This document shows, one piece after another, positions 8,146 through 15,930 of a DNA stretch of 64,000 nt. The stretch is taken from the NCBI GenBank assembly GCA_002841495.1, contig PGZV01000001.1:186001-250000 (forward strand). Direction: 5' to 3'. The stretch comes from Firmicutes bacterium HGW-Firmicutes-2 (GTDB lineage Bacteria; Bacillota; Clostridia; Lachnospirales; Vallitaleaceae). The first letter of the stretch is position 1. Every line of letters starts with the position of its first letter. A program made the position numbers and the translations under genes. Under the pieces are notes generated by a model. The model was not told the origin of the DNA. It was given only the letters and a program-made list of their open reading frames with translations, and did not search any database.

Positions 8146-9924
8146 ATGATTAATACATCTGAAGCTTTCAAGGTGGCAGTTGGGCAAAGTACCAGGGCAA
8201 CCAAGAGTAGGGTAAGATTTAGCGTTGTAGATGTAACAGCTAGAATACAAGCGATACCATCAGCAAGCACATCACAACCGTTTACAGACATTCAAGACAC
8301 ATTAGATGAGAATATAGCTGCCGACATCAGTACAGGTACTTTTGAAGATGATTTCTTTAGGTTGGATGGTAGCTTTAACCTTATGCCAGATGTTCCTGAC
8401 AACATTAATCTAGGGTGGTGGAGTGGATACCTATCTAATGAGCTTGGGGTATTTGATACCCCACCTCATCTTATTTATCAATTTGAAGAAAATCATAGCA
8501 GTGTTGGTGTGAAGATCGTCTTTGATGAAATGAACGGAACTATATGCAGTGAGTTTGAAGTCGTTTGGTACGATCTATTGGATGTAGAGCTGGCAAGAGT
8601 GCTTGTAGAAAGCAATGAAGATTATGAAGTAAATGTGCCTGAGAGCGTTGAGAATTACGGGAGAATAGACATACTATTTTACAAGACACTGCAGCCATAT
8701 AGGTATGTGAAGATGACAGAAATGGTTTTTGGTCTTGAGGAAGTATTTAACTCAGGAGATATTATCTCAGGTGACATCGTTGAAGAAGTGGATCCATCGA
8801 GCAATACCTTAAGCTACAACAATATGAATATTACGGTATACAATGAGAACCAAAAGTTTAATATGTTAAATCCAGAAGGGATCTACGCATATCTACAGAG
8901 TAGACAACCTATATCAGTAGAAACAGGGTTAAAACTTGCTAATGGAACTTATGAGTATGTACCTTTAGGTGTGTATTATTTATCCGATTGGTCCAACTCT
9001 ACCGGTATAACAGCCACATTAAAAGGTGGAGATATCATAAGCTTGTTGGACAGGACAGAGTTCATAAACTCACCATTTTGGAGCGATGCACTTTTTGTAG
9101 ATATAGTTAATTTCATAGTACAAGATGCATTCCCAGATATGACAATAGAAGTAGAGATTTCAAGTGAGTTAACAGCTGCAACGCTTACCGGTTATCTACC
9201 TAGGATGTCACATAGAGAAGCGCTGCATAAAGTGATCATGGCTGTAGGCGGTTCTCTTAAAGCTAAAAGGAATGGTGGTTTGTATTTCTTCAAAGTAGAC
9301 GATATCAAGGAAAAGGATATAGCAAATGATGTAATAATCAATTTTCCACAAATAGAGCAGAAACAATTAATAACAGCCGTTAATGTCCCACAGATTAGTT
9401 ACATCTTGTCAGCTGTTCAGGACATAAGCAAATATAAGATGGCTTTCATAGGAGAGCAATCTATAGTTCTTGATTTTCCAAAGGCGGTCCATTCGGTCTC
9501 GAGTGTAAATATAACAGGTTTAGGTACCATAGTAGGAACACCAGTAGTATCGGCTTCTTGTATGGACCTCGTGGTTAATGCTACAGGTGAATTTGAGATA
9601 GCTGTGTCCGGACAAGTTTATGATGAATCAATAACGGTATTTACTTCAAGGCTTGGCTTATTAGCAGGGCAAAACCACCAAACAGCGGAGGTGGCTAAGA
9701 ATGCGATGTTGGCAAAAGGAGCGAGTAAGTTAGCCGGCTATCTTCTTGCTTATTACCAAAAACGCATTCTACAGAGGTTTGATTATTGGAGTGATCCAAG
9801 TCTTGAAGCAGGTGATAAGGTTGGGGTTCAGACTATGTTCGGTGATAGTTATGAGGGCGTTATCGAAGTACAAGAGATAACCTTTGCACCTAATTTACAA
9901 GCTAAGATGGAGGTGGTTGGATAA
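8146..9924 (+). CDS. Phage tail tip / baseplate hub-like protein
   Basis: A 592-aa tail-tip protein. From about residue 205 it shows the pattern of siphovirus hub proteins: SNTLSYNNMNITVYNENQKF, YLQSRQPISVETGLKL, VPLGVYYLSDWSN, LKGGDIISLLDRTEF, then SHREALHKVIMAVGG and a C-terminal β-domain ending in EITFAPNLQAKMEV. The first ~200 residues probably form a β-sandwich. GGAGGTG at 8134-8140 places the start at the ATG at 8146 rather than the in-frame ATG at 8122. The stop overlaps the next gene (TAATG). Confidence 0.7.
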   Translation: MINTSEAFKVAVGQSTRATKSRVRFSVVDVTARIQAIPSASTSQPFTDIQDTLDENIAADISTGTFEDDFFRLDGSFNLMPDVPDNINLGWWSGYLSNELGVFDTPPHLIYQFEENHSSVGVKIVFDEMNGTICSEFEVVWYDLLDVELARVLVESNEDYEVNVPESVENYGRIDILFYKTLQPYRYVKMTEMVFGLEEVFNSGDIISGDIVEEVDPSSNTLSYNNMNITVYNENQKFNMLNPEGIYAYLQSRQPISVETGLKLANGTYEYVPLGVYYLSDWSNSTGITATLKGGDIISLLDRTEFINSPFWSDALFVDIVNFIVQDAFPDMTIEVEISSELTAATLTGYLPRMSHREALHKVIMAVGGSLKAKRNGGLYFFKVDDIKEKDIANDVIINFPQIEQKQLITAVNVPQISYILSAVQDISKYKMAFIGEQSIVLDFPKAVHSVSSVNITGLGTIVGTPVVSASCMDLVVNATGEFEIAVSGQVYDESITVFTSRLGLLAGQNHQTAEVAKNAMLAKGASKLAGYLLAYYQKRILQRFDYWSDPSLEAGDKVGVQTMFGDSYEGVIEVQEITFAPNLQAKMEVVG

Positions 9925-11036
9925 TGCCTATAATGAACACACATTCAATATTACTTAATGGAATAGATGGCTATGTCAACCTAGGCAACCCTCAAGCAAT
10001 AAATGATATTGGTACTGGTGATTTTACAATAGAGGCTCGTATAAGATGTAAAAACGAAGTTGTATCATCTAGTTATCATCAGCCAATAGTTACTAAATCA
10101 ACGTTTGCAACAGGTGATTGGGGTTTTAACCTAAATGCCTATTATGATGACCACAGACTAACATTCCATTTTGATAGTACTGGTTTAACAGCAAATGCAG
10201 GTGGTGCAAAGCTTAATGGTGATGTGTGGAAACGTGTCGCTGTTACTAGGTCTGGTTCAACAGTAAAGTTCTTTATAGACGGTGTAAACACAAGCACATT
10301 CACTGGTGTTGCACTATTTAGTATATCAAATGTTAATGACCTTATAATAGGTGCAAGAGTACCATTTAGTGTGGAGAGAAGATTCAATGGTAATATAGAT
10401 GAGGTTATATTTTGGAATGTTGCTAGGAGTGAAGCCCAGTTCCTAGAAACAGGCAATAGGTCTTTATTAGATTCAGAATTGTTAGACCCAACTCTTATAG
10501 CGTATTGGGCTTTCAACGAAGGTTCTGGAACAACAGTGTTTGACTCATCCCAAAACGGTATAGATGGTACACTAAATGGTGGTGTAACATTCTCAACTGA
10601 CATACCTTTTACTGACCCTATTCCACCAGAACCAGACACATGGTTAGGAACGAAAGTATTTCAATCAACAGATTATTATAATGTAATTGACTTCAATAGG
10701 GAAAACATAAATGCTGAATATCTAAGGCTAAAGCTTATTGATAAAGGCTATGTAACAAATTTTACTAAGCCTGTAAGGAATCTATTAAGGTCTGACTTTC
10801 CTTATGTTGAAACAATCAATGATCTAAGATCCAACATCAACGCACTGATAAATATCTACACAACAAAGACAGCACTACCCATCATCATAAGTTCAGACCA
10901 AGTACAGGTCTTTGATTGTGAGAAAGCTAATGAGTTAGAGCTTCCACAACAGGAAATATACGAACTTATTGATTTGATGGAACAGCTTTACAGATATTCA
11001 GGCACGTTTAGTGCAGGACAGGAGGTAAATCTATAA
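9924..11036 (+). CDS. Tail protein with LamG-like (concanavalin A-type) domain
   Basis: Probable receptor-binding or baseplate accessory protein, 370 aa. Residues 5-225 form a laminin-G/concanavalin A-like jelly roll. Signature pieces are LNGIDGYVNLGNP, GDFTIEARI, VAVTRSGSTVKFFIDGV, GNIDEVIFWNVARS and LIAYWAFNEGSGTTVFDSS. Such domains bind sugars. After a Pro-rich linker (PPEPDT) comes a ~135-aa C-terminal part with DYYNVIDFNRENINAEYLR, which probably docks to the tail. The specific sugar cannot be predicted. Confidence 0.75.
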   Translation: MPIMNTHSILLNGIDGYVNLGNPQAINDIGTGDFTIEARIRCKNEVVSSSYHQPIVTKSTFATGDWGFNLNAYYDDHRLTFHFDSTGLTANAGGAKLNGDVWKRVAVTRSGSTVKFFIDGVNTSTFTGVALFSISNVNDLIIGARVPFSVERRFNGNIDEVIFWNVARSEAQFLETGNRSLLDSELLDPTLIAYWAFNEGSGTTVFDSSQNGIDGTLNGGVTFSTDIPFTDPIPPEPDTWLGTKVFQSTDYYNVIDFNRENINAEYLRLKLIDKGYVTNFTKPVRNLLRSDFPYVETINDLRSNINALINIYTTKTALPIIISSDQVQVFDCEKANELELPQQEIYELIDLMEQLYRYSGTFSAGQEVNL

Positions 11037-11656
11037 TGGCATACGAACCTAGAGACGTAAAAGACAGAATAGTACAGTATCCAAGAAGGTATCAATTGAA
11101 TGAGGTTGCTGGTCAGACGGACGTGTTTGATTTAGTTCCAGTACCAGGCACAATTACAGAAGAAGGGACCCCAATTAATAAGGCTTATTTACAAGTGTTA
11201 GAAAACATGTTTGCAACTCTCGTTCCTGTAGGTGTAATAACCATGTGGTCAGGTTCTATTGCTAGCATACCTGATGGTTGGGCACTATGTGACGGGACAA
11301 ATGGAACTCCAAATTTAAGAAATAGATTTATAGTTGGCGCTGGTTCTAGTTATGTGGTAAATGCAACTGGTGGTTTAGATTCTGTTTCCTTAACAGTTGC
11401 TGAATTAGCATCTCATAATCACGTAGCAAGTACAAACACAACAGGAAGCCATTATCACAAATTAGCTAATTCAGGGTCGGCAGGTACAATTGCTGGTAGA
11501 AGCGATTTAGTTGCATATAATTCAATCAATGCTAATATGCGCACTTCAACTGATGGAGACCATTCTCACACAGTAACTATAAATAATGAAGGTTCTGGAG
11601 CATCTCACGAGAATAGACCTCCATACTATGCCTTAGCGTATATCATGAAAGTATAA
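11036..11656 (+). CDS. Phage tail-collar fibre protein
   Basis: Short tail fibre, 206 aa. Residues 65-95 carry the collar-domain signature (VGVITMWSGSIASIPDGWALCDG, then TPNLRNRFIVGAG), and the end ENRPPYYALAYIMKV is the classic terminal motif of the family. Three His-x-His sites (HNH, HYH, HSH) lie between. In T4 long tail fibre such HxH sites bind iron along a trimer axis, so a similar metal-stabilised trimer is likely here. It starts by TAATG overlap with the LamG gene and probably helps in host recognition. Confidence 0.85.
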   Translation: MAYEPRDVKDRIVQYPRRYQLNEVAGQTDVFDLVPVPGTITEEGTPINKAYLQVLENMFATLVPVGVITMWSGSIASIPDGWALCDGTNGTPNLRNRFIVGAGSSYVVNATGGLDSVSLTVAELASHNHVASTNTTGSHYHKLANSGSAGTIAGRSDLVAYNSINANMRTSTDGDHSHTVTINNEGSGASHENRPPYYALAYIMKV

Positions 11657-11668
11657 GGAGAAATAAAT

Positions 11669-12019
11669 ATGATAACAAAGATTAAATTTATAGGCATTCA
11701 AAACATAGAAAGTAACCCAACAGTAGAGGTCTTATTTGAAACTGATGGGTCATCAGAAATAAGACATACATTTGATTTTAAGACGGGCTCATTAGAAGAG
11801 TTTTTACCAGAAGGTGATGATCAAAAACCTATTGAATTGATAGATGCCTTAGTAAGGTTTTCCATTAATAAAACTTCGCTTGATACTGGAATATCTGTTG
11901 ATGAAAGCATTATGCCCAGTAAAGTGGTTATCGATAGAATAGGTGGACTTGAAGAAGATAATATCAACCTAATGCTTGCTGTTGCAGAAGTATATGAACT
12001 GATGTTAGGAGGTGTCTAA
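11669..12019 (+). CDS. Hypothetical phage protein
   Basis: Not recognised. A 116-aa acidic protein with an N-terminal β-hairpin (KIKFIGIQNIESNPTVEVLF) and a C-terminal helical part (NINLMLAVAEVYELMLGG). It is preceded by AAGGAG and ends immediately before the next start (TAAATG). It lies between the collar fibre and two CD1375-like mini-proteins, where phages often carry small structural or chaperone genes. No membrane segment or enzyme motif is visible. Confidence 0.6.
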   Translation: MITKIKFIGIQNIESNPTVEVLFETDGSSEIRHTFDFKTGSLEEFLPEGDDQKPIELIDALVRFSINKTSLDTGISVDESIMPSKVVIDRIGGLEEDNINLMLAVAEVYELMLGGV

Positions 12020-12127
12020 ATGGTAGAGATATACGTAAAATTGATTAGAATGGGGTTGAAAACTATTGAAGAAGTTCCGGCAACGATTCGTGAAAAAGTT
12101 GAAATTGCATTGGCAACTACTAACTGA
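12020..12127 (+). CDS. CD1375-like mini-protein 1
   Basis: A 35-aa protein (MVEIYVKLIRMGLKTIEEVP followed by ATIREKVEIAL) encoded directly after the previous stop and preceded by AGGAGGTG. The pattern of a short strand, basic KTIEEVP turn and amphipathic helix matches the CD1375 family of very small proteins found between tail and lysis genes of Clostridia prophages. The family has no known function. The downstream gene encodes a second, related copy. Confidence 0.75.
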   Translation: MVEIYVKLIRMGLKTIEEVPATIREKVEIALATTN

Positions 12128-12152
12128 GTTTAAATGGAATGGAGGCGACGAT

Positions 12153-12278
12153 ATGGACGTAATTTATGCAACTTTAATTATCAGAGGATTCAGGACCTTT
12201 GCACAAGTACCTATGACATTGCAAGGTAGAGTTCGGGATGTATTAGTTGAACTGGATATGGGACATTTAGCAGAATAG
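12153..12278 (+). CDS. CD1375-like mini-protein 2
   Basis: A 41-aa protein (MDVIYATLIIRGFRTFAQVP, then a helix ending DMGHLAE) that aligns along its length with the 35-aa protein just upstream: xVIYxxLIxxGxxTxxxVP...V...L. The reading frame is open upstream to 12066, but GGAGG at 12141-12145 lies 7 nt before the ATG at 12153, and only this part resembles the family. Role unknown. Confidence 0.75.
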   Translation: MDVIYATLIIRGFRTFAQVPMTLQGRVRDVLVELDMGHLAE

Positions 12279-12288
12279 AGGTGTAAAA

Positions 12289-13644
12289 ATGAATGAAGAA
12301 ATTTTAGTACTTGTCGACGATGGCCATGGTGAGATGACGCCAGGCAAAAGAACGCCAGCTTTTACAGACGGATCAGTAGTAAGAGAACATCAATTTAATC
12401 AACCGGTAGCGACAAAACTAGTGGCACTTTTAAAGCATAGCGGATTCTCGGCCCACAACATAACCCAAGGCACCGCAGATGTGACACTACCAACAAGGGT
12501 TAAAATAGCCAACGCTCTTGCAGCCATTCACTTGAGAAAATATCCTAATGGCAAAGTAATATTTATAAGCGTACATTATAATGCCATGAGTGATAAATGG
12601 TCAGCACCAAGCGGCGTTGAGACTTATCATTGCTATGGATCAGTAGAGGGCAAAAGACTTGCTGGTGATGTACATAGTGAGATATTAAAAGGCACGGTAC
12701 AAAGCAACAGAGGAGTTAAAGAGGCTGGTTATTATGTAATCAAATACACGAGTATGCCAGCAATTTTAGTGGAACTTGGCTTTATGAGCAATCTTAGAGA
12801 GGCATCCTTGATGCTTGACCAAGACTTTCAATACGAGTGTGCAAGTGAGATATGCGAAGGCGTTAAGAAGTACTTTAACATCACAGATGCAACACCAAAG
12901 CCTTTGCCGGTTCTAACACCAAGTAAAGAATTGGGTTACTCAAAACTTAGACATTTACATAACAATTATCTGACTGATGTTCATATTTACAAATCAAATA
13001 AACCACCTGAGTTCGTCCTGGGGACGCCAAGAAAGTATGAGCCTATACAAAGTATAGCTTCTAAGTATAAAGGCGTTAAAGCGATTGTAAACGCCAATCT
13101 ATTTCCTTTTTCGGCTACTGAACAAGCTAAATCACCCTTAGGGTATGGTTTGATCATAACGGACAACGGACAAGGTAAAAAGATAGCGGACTACTACCAG
13201 AACTCATCACCAAACTTTGTAGATCTAATCCCCTGGAAAAACGGAAGTGTAACAATCGAGACAGTACAATCTCATGCAGTGGACAATAAGAGGCTTGCAG
13301 GCATCCAGGGCAACGCCTTTTTTGGTGCAAGTGGCTGCTATGCCCTAAAGATTGACGGTAAAGACTCAAAGCTCTACTGGGATAAAGTAACACACGCAAA
13401 CTCCTATACAGACCGCACCATGGTTGGTGTAGACGCTGATGGTAACTGGCATATGATTATAGCAGAGTGCAACAGTAACTCAAAAGGACTTAGAGCGATT
13501 GACCAAGTTAATTTATGTAACGACCTTAAGTTAACCGATGTAGTCAATTTTGACGGTGGTGGATCAAGCGCCATGATGATAAATGGTAAATTTGTAACCA
13601 AAAACACAGGCCGAAGCATACCGGCTGCCTTTATTTGTAAATAA
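12289..13644 (+). CDS. Endolysin: N-acetylmuramoyl-L-alanine amidase fused to phosphodiester glycosidase domain
   Basis: Phage lysin of 451 aa. Residues 5-195 are an Amidase_3 zinc amidase, which cuts between muramic acid and the stem peptide. Visible zinc ligands are H13 (DDGHG), E33 (REHQ) and H96 (SVHYNA), and the catalytic Glu is E162 (AILVELGFMSN). Residues 220-451 match the NAGPA/phosphodiester glycosidase family, with FVLGTPRKYE, KAIVNANLF, and the hallmark FDGGGSSAMMINGKFV near the end. No signal peptide is present, so release depends on the holin genes next door. Amidase plus NAGPA is an uncommon pairing. The second domain may act on wall glycopolymers or serve for binding. Confidence 0.85.
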   Translation: MNEEILVLVDDGHGEMTPGKRTPAFTDGSVVREHQFNQPVATKLVALLKHSGFSAHNITQGTADVTLPTRVKIANALAAIHLRKYPNGKVIFISVHYNAMSDKWSAPSGVETYHCYGSVEGKRLAGDVHSEILKGTVQSNRGVKEAGYYVIKYTSMPAILVELGFMSNLREASLMLDQDFQYECASEICEGVKKYFNITDATPKPLPVLTPSKELGYSKLRHLHNNYLTDVHIYKSNKPPEFVLGTPRKYEPIQSIASKYKGVKAIVNANLFPFSATEQAKSPLGYGLIITDNGQGKKIADYYQNSSPNFVDLIPWKNGSVTIETVQSHAVDNKRLAGIQGNAFFGASGCYALKIDGKDSKLYWDKVTHANSYTDRTMVGVDADGNWHMIIAECNSNSKGLRAIDQVNLCNDLKLTDVVNFDGGGSSAMMINGKFVTKNTGRSIPAAFICK

Positions 13645-13676
13645 AATCAACAGGCTGACTTAAAAGGAGATGAGCA

Positions 13677-13970
13677 ATGAATGAATTATTAATAGGGATA
13701 ATAGGATTTGTAATAACATCAAGTATAGGACTATTAGCAAGAATGATAAGAAACGACAGAATAAGGCATCAACAGGATCACGAAATGCTTAAGATAGGTA
13801 TGACCCAATTATTAAAAAGTCAGATACTAGATATATACAACAGGTCGATTGAAAAAGGTCATGTAGGAGAACATGAAAAAGATGTTGCCAATGATCTTTA
13901 CAAATCCTACGAATCAATGGGTGGTAACGGATACATGAAACAGGTCATGGAAAAAATAGGAAGATTATAG
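13677..13970 (+). CDS. Phage membrane protein, holin-associated
   Basis: A 97-aa protein with one N-terminal membrane helix (LLIGIIGFVITSSIGLLA), a basic stretch (RMIRNDRIRHQQ) and a soluble helical tail with LLKSQILDIYNRSIEKGHVG and YKSYESMGGNGYM. This pattern occurs in small lysis-cassette proteins of Firmicutes phages that accompany a holin. It sits between endolysin and a holin with an AGGAG site. It could be a second holin, an antiholin or a pinholin regulator. Confidence 0.6.
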   Translation: MNELLIGIIGFVITSSIGLLARMIRNDRIRHQQDHEMLKIGMTQLLKSQILDIYNRSIEKGHVGEHEKDVANDLYKSYESMGGNGYMKQVMEKIGRL

Positions 13971-13981
13971 GAGGAATAAAA

Positions 13982-14179
13982 ATGAAAACATTAACTATTA
14001 AATGGTTTAAAGCAGCATTAATCAGAGCATTAAAAACAGTAGGTCAAACTGCATCAGGTATGCTTGCAGTTGGAATGGCGGTAAATGAAGTGGATTGGAT
14101 GTATGTATTGTCAGTAGCATCAGTAGCAGGTGTGCTATCACTATTAACAAGCATAGCAGGATTGCCGGAAGTTGAATAA
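13982..14179 (+). CDS. Phage holin (r1t-like)
   Basis: A 65-aa protein with two hydrophobic segments (about residues 18-35 and 40-58) and the pattern WFKAALIRALKTVGQTASGM followed by a second helix SVASVAGVLSLLTSIAGLP. This is the r1t-type holin layout, with both ends probably on the same side of the membrane. It forms the hole that releases the endolysin. It starts 11 nt after the preceding gene with GGAGG upstream and is the last typical phage gene of the operon. Confidence 0.85.
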   Translation: MKTLTIKWFKAALIRALKTVGQTASGMLAVGMAVNEVDWMYVLSVASVAGVLSLLTSIAGLPEVE

Positions 14180-14336
14180 CTAAAAAGCCTAATCAAAAGA
14201 AACAGTGTTTTGCCAACCCTATGGCTATGATTTGCGTCCACTGTTCTTATAGTCTAGTATGGTAATAGACGAGAAATGGACCATACAGTGTGAGGGGGTA
14301 GACCTTTAGCTATCCCCTCATATCTAATTAATAATA
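14180..14336. other. Intergenic region after the lysis genes
   Basis: No gene is seen. An inverted repeat AACAGTG (14201-14207) / CACTGTT (14239-14245) encloses 31 nt. The strong hairpin at 14291-14320 ends the region and may close the phage late operon. Confidence 0.5.
14291..14320 (+). terminator. Hairpin, probable end of phage late transcript
   Basis: An 11-bp stem TGAGGGGGTAG / CTATCCCCTCA with one G-U pair and an 8-nt loop. It has no T-run after it, so it may need a factor or serve to stabilise RNA. Confidence 0.45.
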
Positions 14337-14365
14337 TTGCAAAAAACTTAATAAAACATTATAAT
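14337..14365 (+). promoter_or_regulatory. Promoter of the protease module
   Basis: TTGCAA (14337-14342), 17 bp, then a consensus TATAAT (14360-14365). It lies beyond the phage late hairpin and upstream of the protease gene, giving the two-gene cargo module its own vegetative-type promoter. A weaker possible second promoter is TTTACA (14524) with 16 bp to TATAGG (14546). Confidence 0.6.
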
Positions 14366-14401
14366 ATAATCAGTCATATAATCACCGATTAGTGACTCTC
14401 C

Positions 14402-14432
14402 AAAAAAGCCCTTAGGACAAAATCCTAGGGGC
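14402..14432 (-). terminator. Hairpin with a T-run on the minus strand
   Basis: A 10-bp stem GCCCTTAGGA / TCCTAGGGGC with one G-U pair and a CAAAA loop. Six A's precede it on the plus strand, so it is a good intrinsic terminator only for leftward transcripts. In the rightward leader of the protease gene it would be a stable 5' hairpin. Confidence 0.5.
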
Positions 14433-14611
14433 CTTAAGAATTGTAAAGCTATATATAGTAAAATAAGTTGAAATATATACAACATATAGTATGGAACTTA
14501 ATATTTGTTAAATTTTCTTAAGTTTTACAGCAATCTCCTTGTCATTATAGGCAAAAAGTGATAAAATTACCAAATACAGACAAAAATGTCGTGAGGGCAA
14601 GAGGTTATAAT

Positions 14612-15661
14612 ATGAAATATATAGTAAATCTAAATCAACCCTTCAACAAGGCCATAGAAGATGATTTGGTTAATTCTAATATAGAAATTGAATTTGTATC
14701 GAATGTACTACCATATATTATTTGCATTGCAGATAGTAGTAGTCGATTCTGTAATAAGGATTACATTAATAGTGTGGATAAAGAACGTATTGGTTCCTAT
14801 CAGAATTCTGAATTTACTGAGACTTTTATTATCAATCCTAGAATATCAAAAAGCGCTCTAATCGATTCTAGTTTAATAGGTTGGGGTGGTACTAAGATTT
14901 TTGTTTTAGATTCGGGTGTTGATAAAAATAAGGTTCATGTTACTGATGTGAAAGATTTTGTTGGAACAGGAATATTGGATAGAAAGAATCATGGAACATT
15001 TGTCACAAAAATAATCAAGCATTTTGCTCGAGGCGCCAATATTTACATAGGGAAAATCGGTGAAGTAGATCCAAGCGAATCAGCACTTCTGCAAGCTATT
15101 GAATGGGCACATTCTAGTGGTGCAGATGTTATTAATATTTCCTCTATGTTTGCAAAAGAAGATAAATATGGGAATTTTATTAATTGTGATGGATCTTGTA
15201 ATTTATGTAAATTAATAGATTTTGTGAGTGGTGATGGTATGACAGTCGTTGTAGCGGCGGGAAATCAAAACCAAGTTGAAAATAGTATTTATTGTCCGGC
15301 TACAGCAAGAGAAGCAGTTACTGTGGCAGCAATAAGCGAAGACAGTAGTAGATTAGCTGAGTATTCAAGTAAAGGATTAATTGGTGGTAATAAACCAAAT
15401 CTTCTTGCTCCAGGAGATGTATCAATAGATGGAATCAGAAAATGTGGTACATCTTTTGCTGCACCTATTGTTTCTGGAATATTGGCAGCTATAACAAGTA
15501 AATTCAGTACTTCGCAAGAAGCACTTGAAGTTATATACAAAACTGCTACTGATTTAAAATTACCGAGTCATGAACAAGGTAAAGGTTTGATTGATGTAAA
15601 AAGAATAGTGGAGGTGATATCAAATGAATCTATTGATATTAAACGTCAGGGACACGAATGA
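14612..15661 (+). CDS. Cytosolic subtilisin-like (S8) serine protease
   Basis: Serine endopeptidase of the subtilase family, 349 aa, in the cargo position of the prophage. The catalytic triad is intact: D100 (FVLDSGVD), H127 (NHGTFVTK), S281 (GTSFAAPIVSG), with oxyanion N218 (AAGNQNQ). There is no signal peptide or membrane segment, so it should act in the cytosol. The first ~65 residues (KYIVNLNQPFNKAIEDDL...) fit an I9-type propeptide. A CDGSCNLC segment inserts near residue 195. A GTG at 14558 is in frame, but GAGG at 14601-14604 and the propeptide start support the ATG at 14612. The gene for a free propeptide-like protein overlaps its end. Possible roles are host-takeover, toxin-antitoxin or anti-phage cargo. 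This is inference. Confidence 0.85.
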   Translation: MKYIVNLNQPFNKAIEDDLVNSNIEIEFVSNVLPYIICIADSSSRFCNKDYINSVDKERIGSYQNSEFTETFIINPRISKSALIDSSLIGWGGTKIFVLDSGVDKNKVHVTDVKDFVGTGILDRKNHGTFVTKIIKHFARGANIYIGKIGEVDPSESALLQAIEWAHSSGADVINISSMFAKEDKYGNFINCDGSCNLCKLIDFVSGDGMTVVVAAGNQNQVENSIYCPATAREAVTVAAISEDSSRLAEYSSKGLIGGNKPNLLAPGDVSIDGIRKCGTSFAAPIVSGILAAITSKFSTSQEALEVIYKTATDLKLPSHEQGKGLIDVKRIVEVISNESIDIKRQGHE

Positions 15662-15824
15662 CCTAATTGAATTAGAAAAAATCTGTAATGTGATTTTTGT
15701 TTCTAAGTTAATGAATGTAGTACATATTGAAATCGAAGATTCTAAAATTGCTGAGCTTGAAAATATTGATAACGTATTAGAATTCTATGAAAATAGAATA
15801 GGTGAATATCAACCAGCAGTATAA
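15624..15824 (+). CDS. Stand-alone subtilisin propeptide-like (I9-type) protein
   Basis: A 66-aa protein whose predicted order of strand, helix, strand, strand, helix, strand (MNLLILNV; DTNDLIELEKIC; NVIFVSK; NVVHIEIED; SKIAELENID; NVLEFYENR) is that of the I9 subtilisin propeptide. Propeptides fold the protease and then inhibit it. Free I9 inhibitors such as yeast PBI2 and mushroom POIA1 are known. The gene overlaps the protease by 38 nt and has its own strong GGAGGTG (15609-15615), so the two are co-expressed. The likely role is chaperone or inhibitor of the adjacent protease, working like an antitoxin. The fold is inferred by eye, not by search. Confidence 0.65.
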   Translation: MNLLILNVRDTNDLIELEKICNVIFVSKLMNVVHIEIEDSKIAELENIDNVLEFYENRIGEYQPAV

Positions 15825-15884
15825 AAGAAATTGTTGTAATATTTTCCAATAGTAATAGCATATACAGATTATAGTATTCTGCAG

Positions 15885-15919
15885 ATAAGGTCCTTGGTTA
15901 ATCCCGAAGGCCTTATTTT
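15885..15919 (+). terminator. Terminator of the protease/propeptide operon
   Basis: Stem ATAAGG(T)CCTT / AAGG..CCTTAT with one bulge, followed by TTTTATT. It closes the two-gene module on the plus strand. Confidence 0.75.
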
Positions 15920-15930
15920 ATTGCTTAAAA

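Noticed and set aside
14558-14611. GTG start giving an 18-residue longer subtilase
   Set aside because: No RBS, and the extra residues are basic and unlike a signal peptide. The ATG at 14612 has GAGG at the right distance.
15624-15824. Reading the 66-aa protein as a RiPP precursor matured by the adjacent subtilase
   Set aside because: No leader-core layout, no Gly-Gly or Cys/Ser/Thr-rich core, and no modification enzyme nearby. The strand-helix pattern fits a folded propeptide instead.
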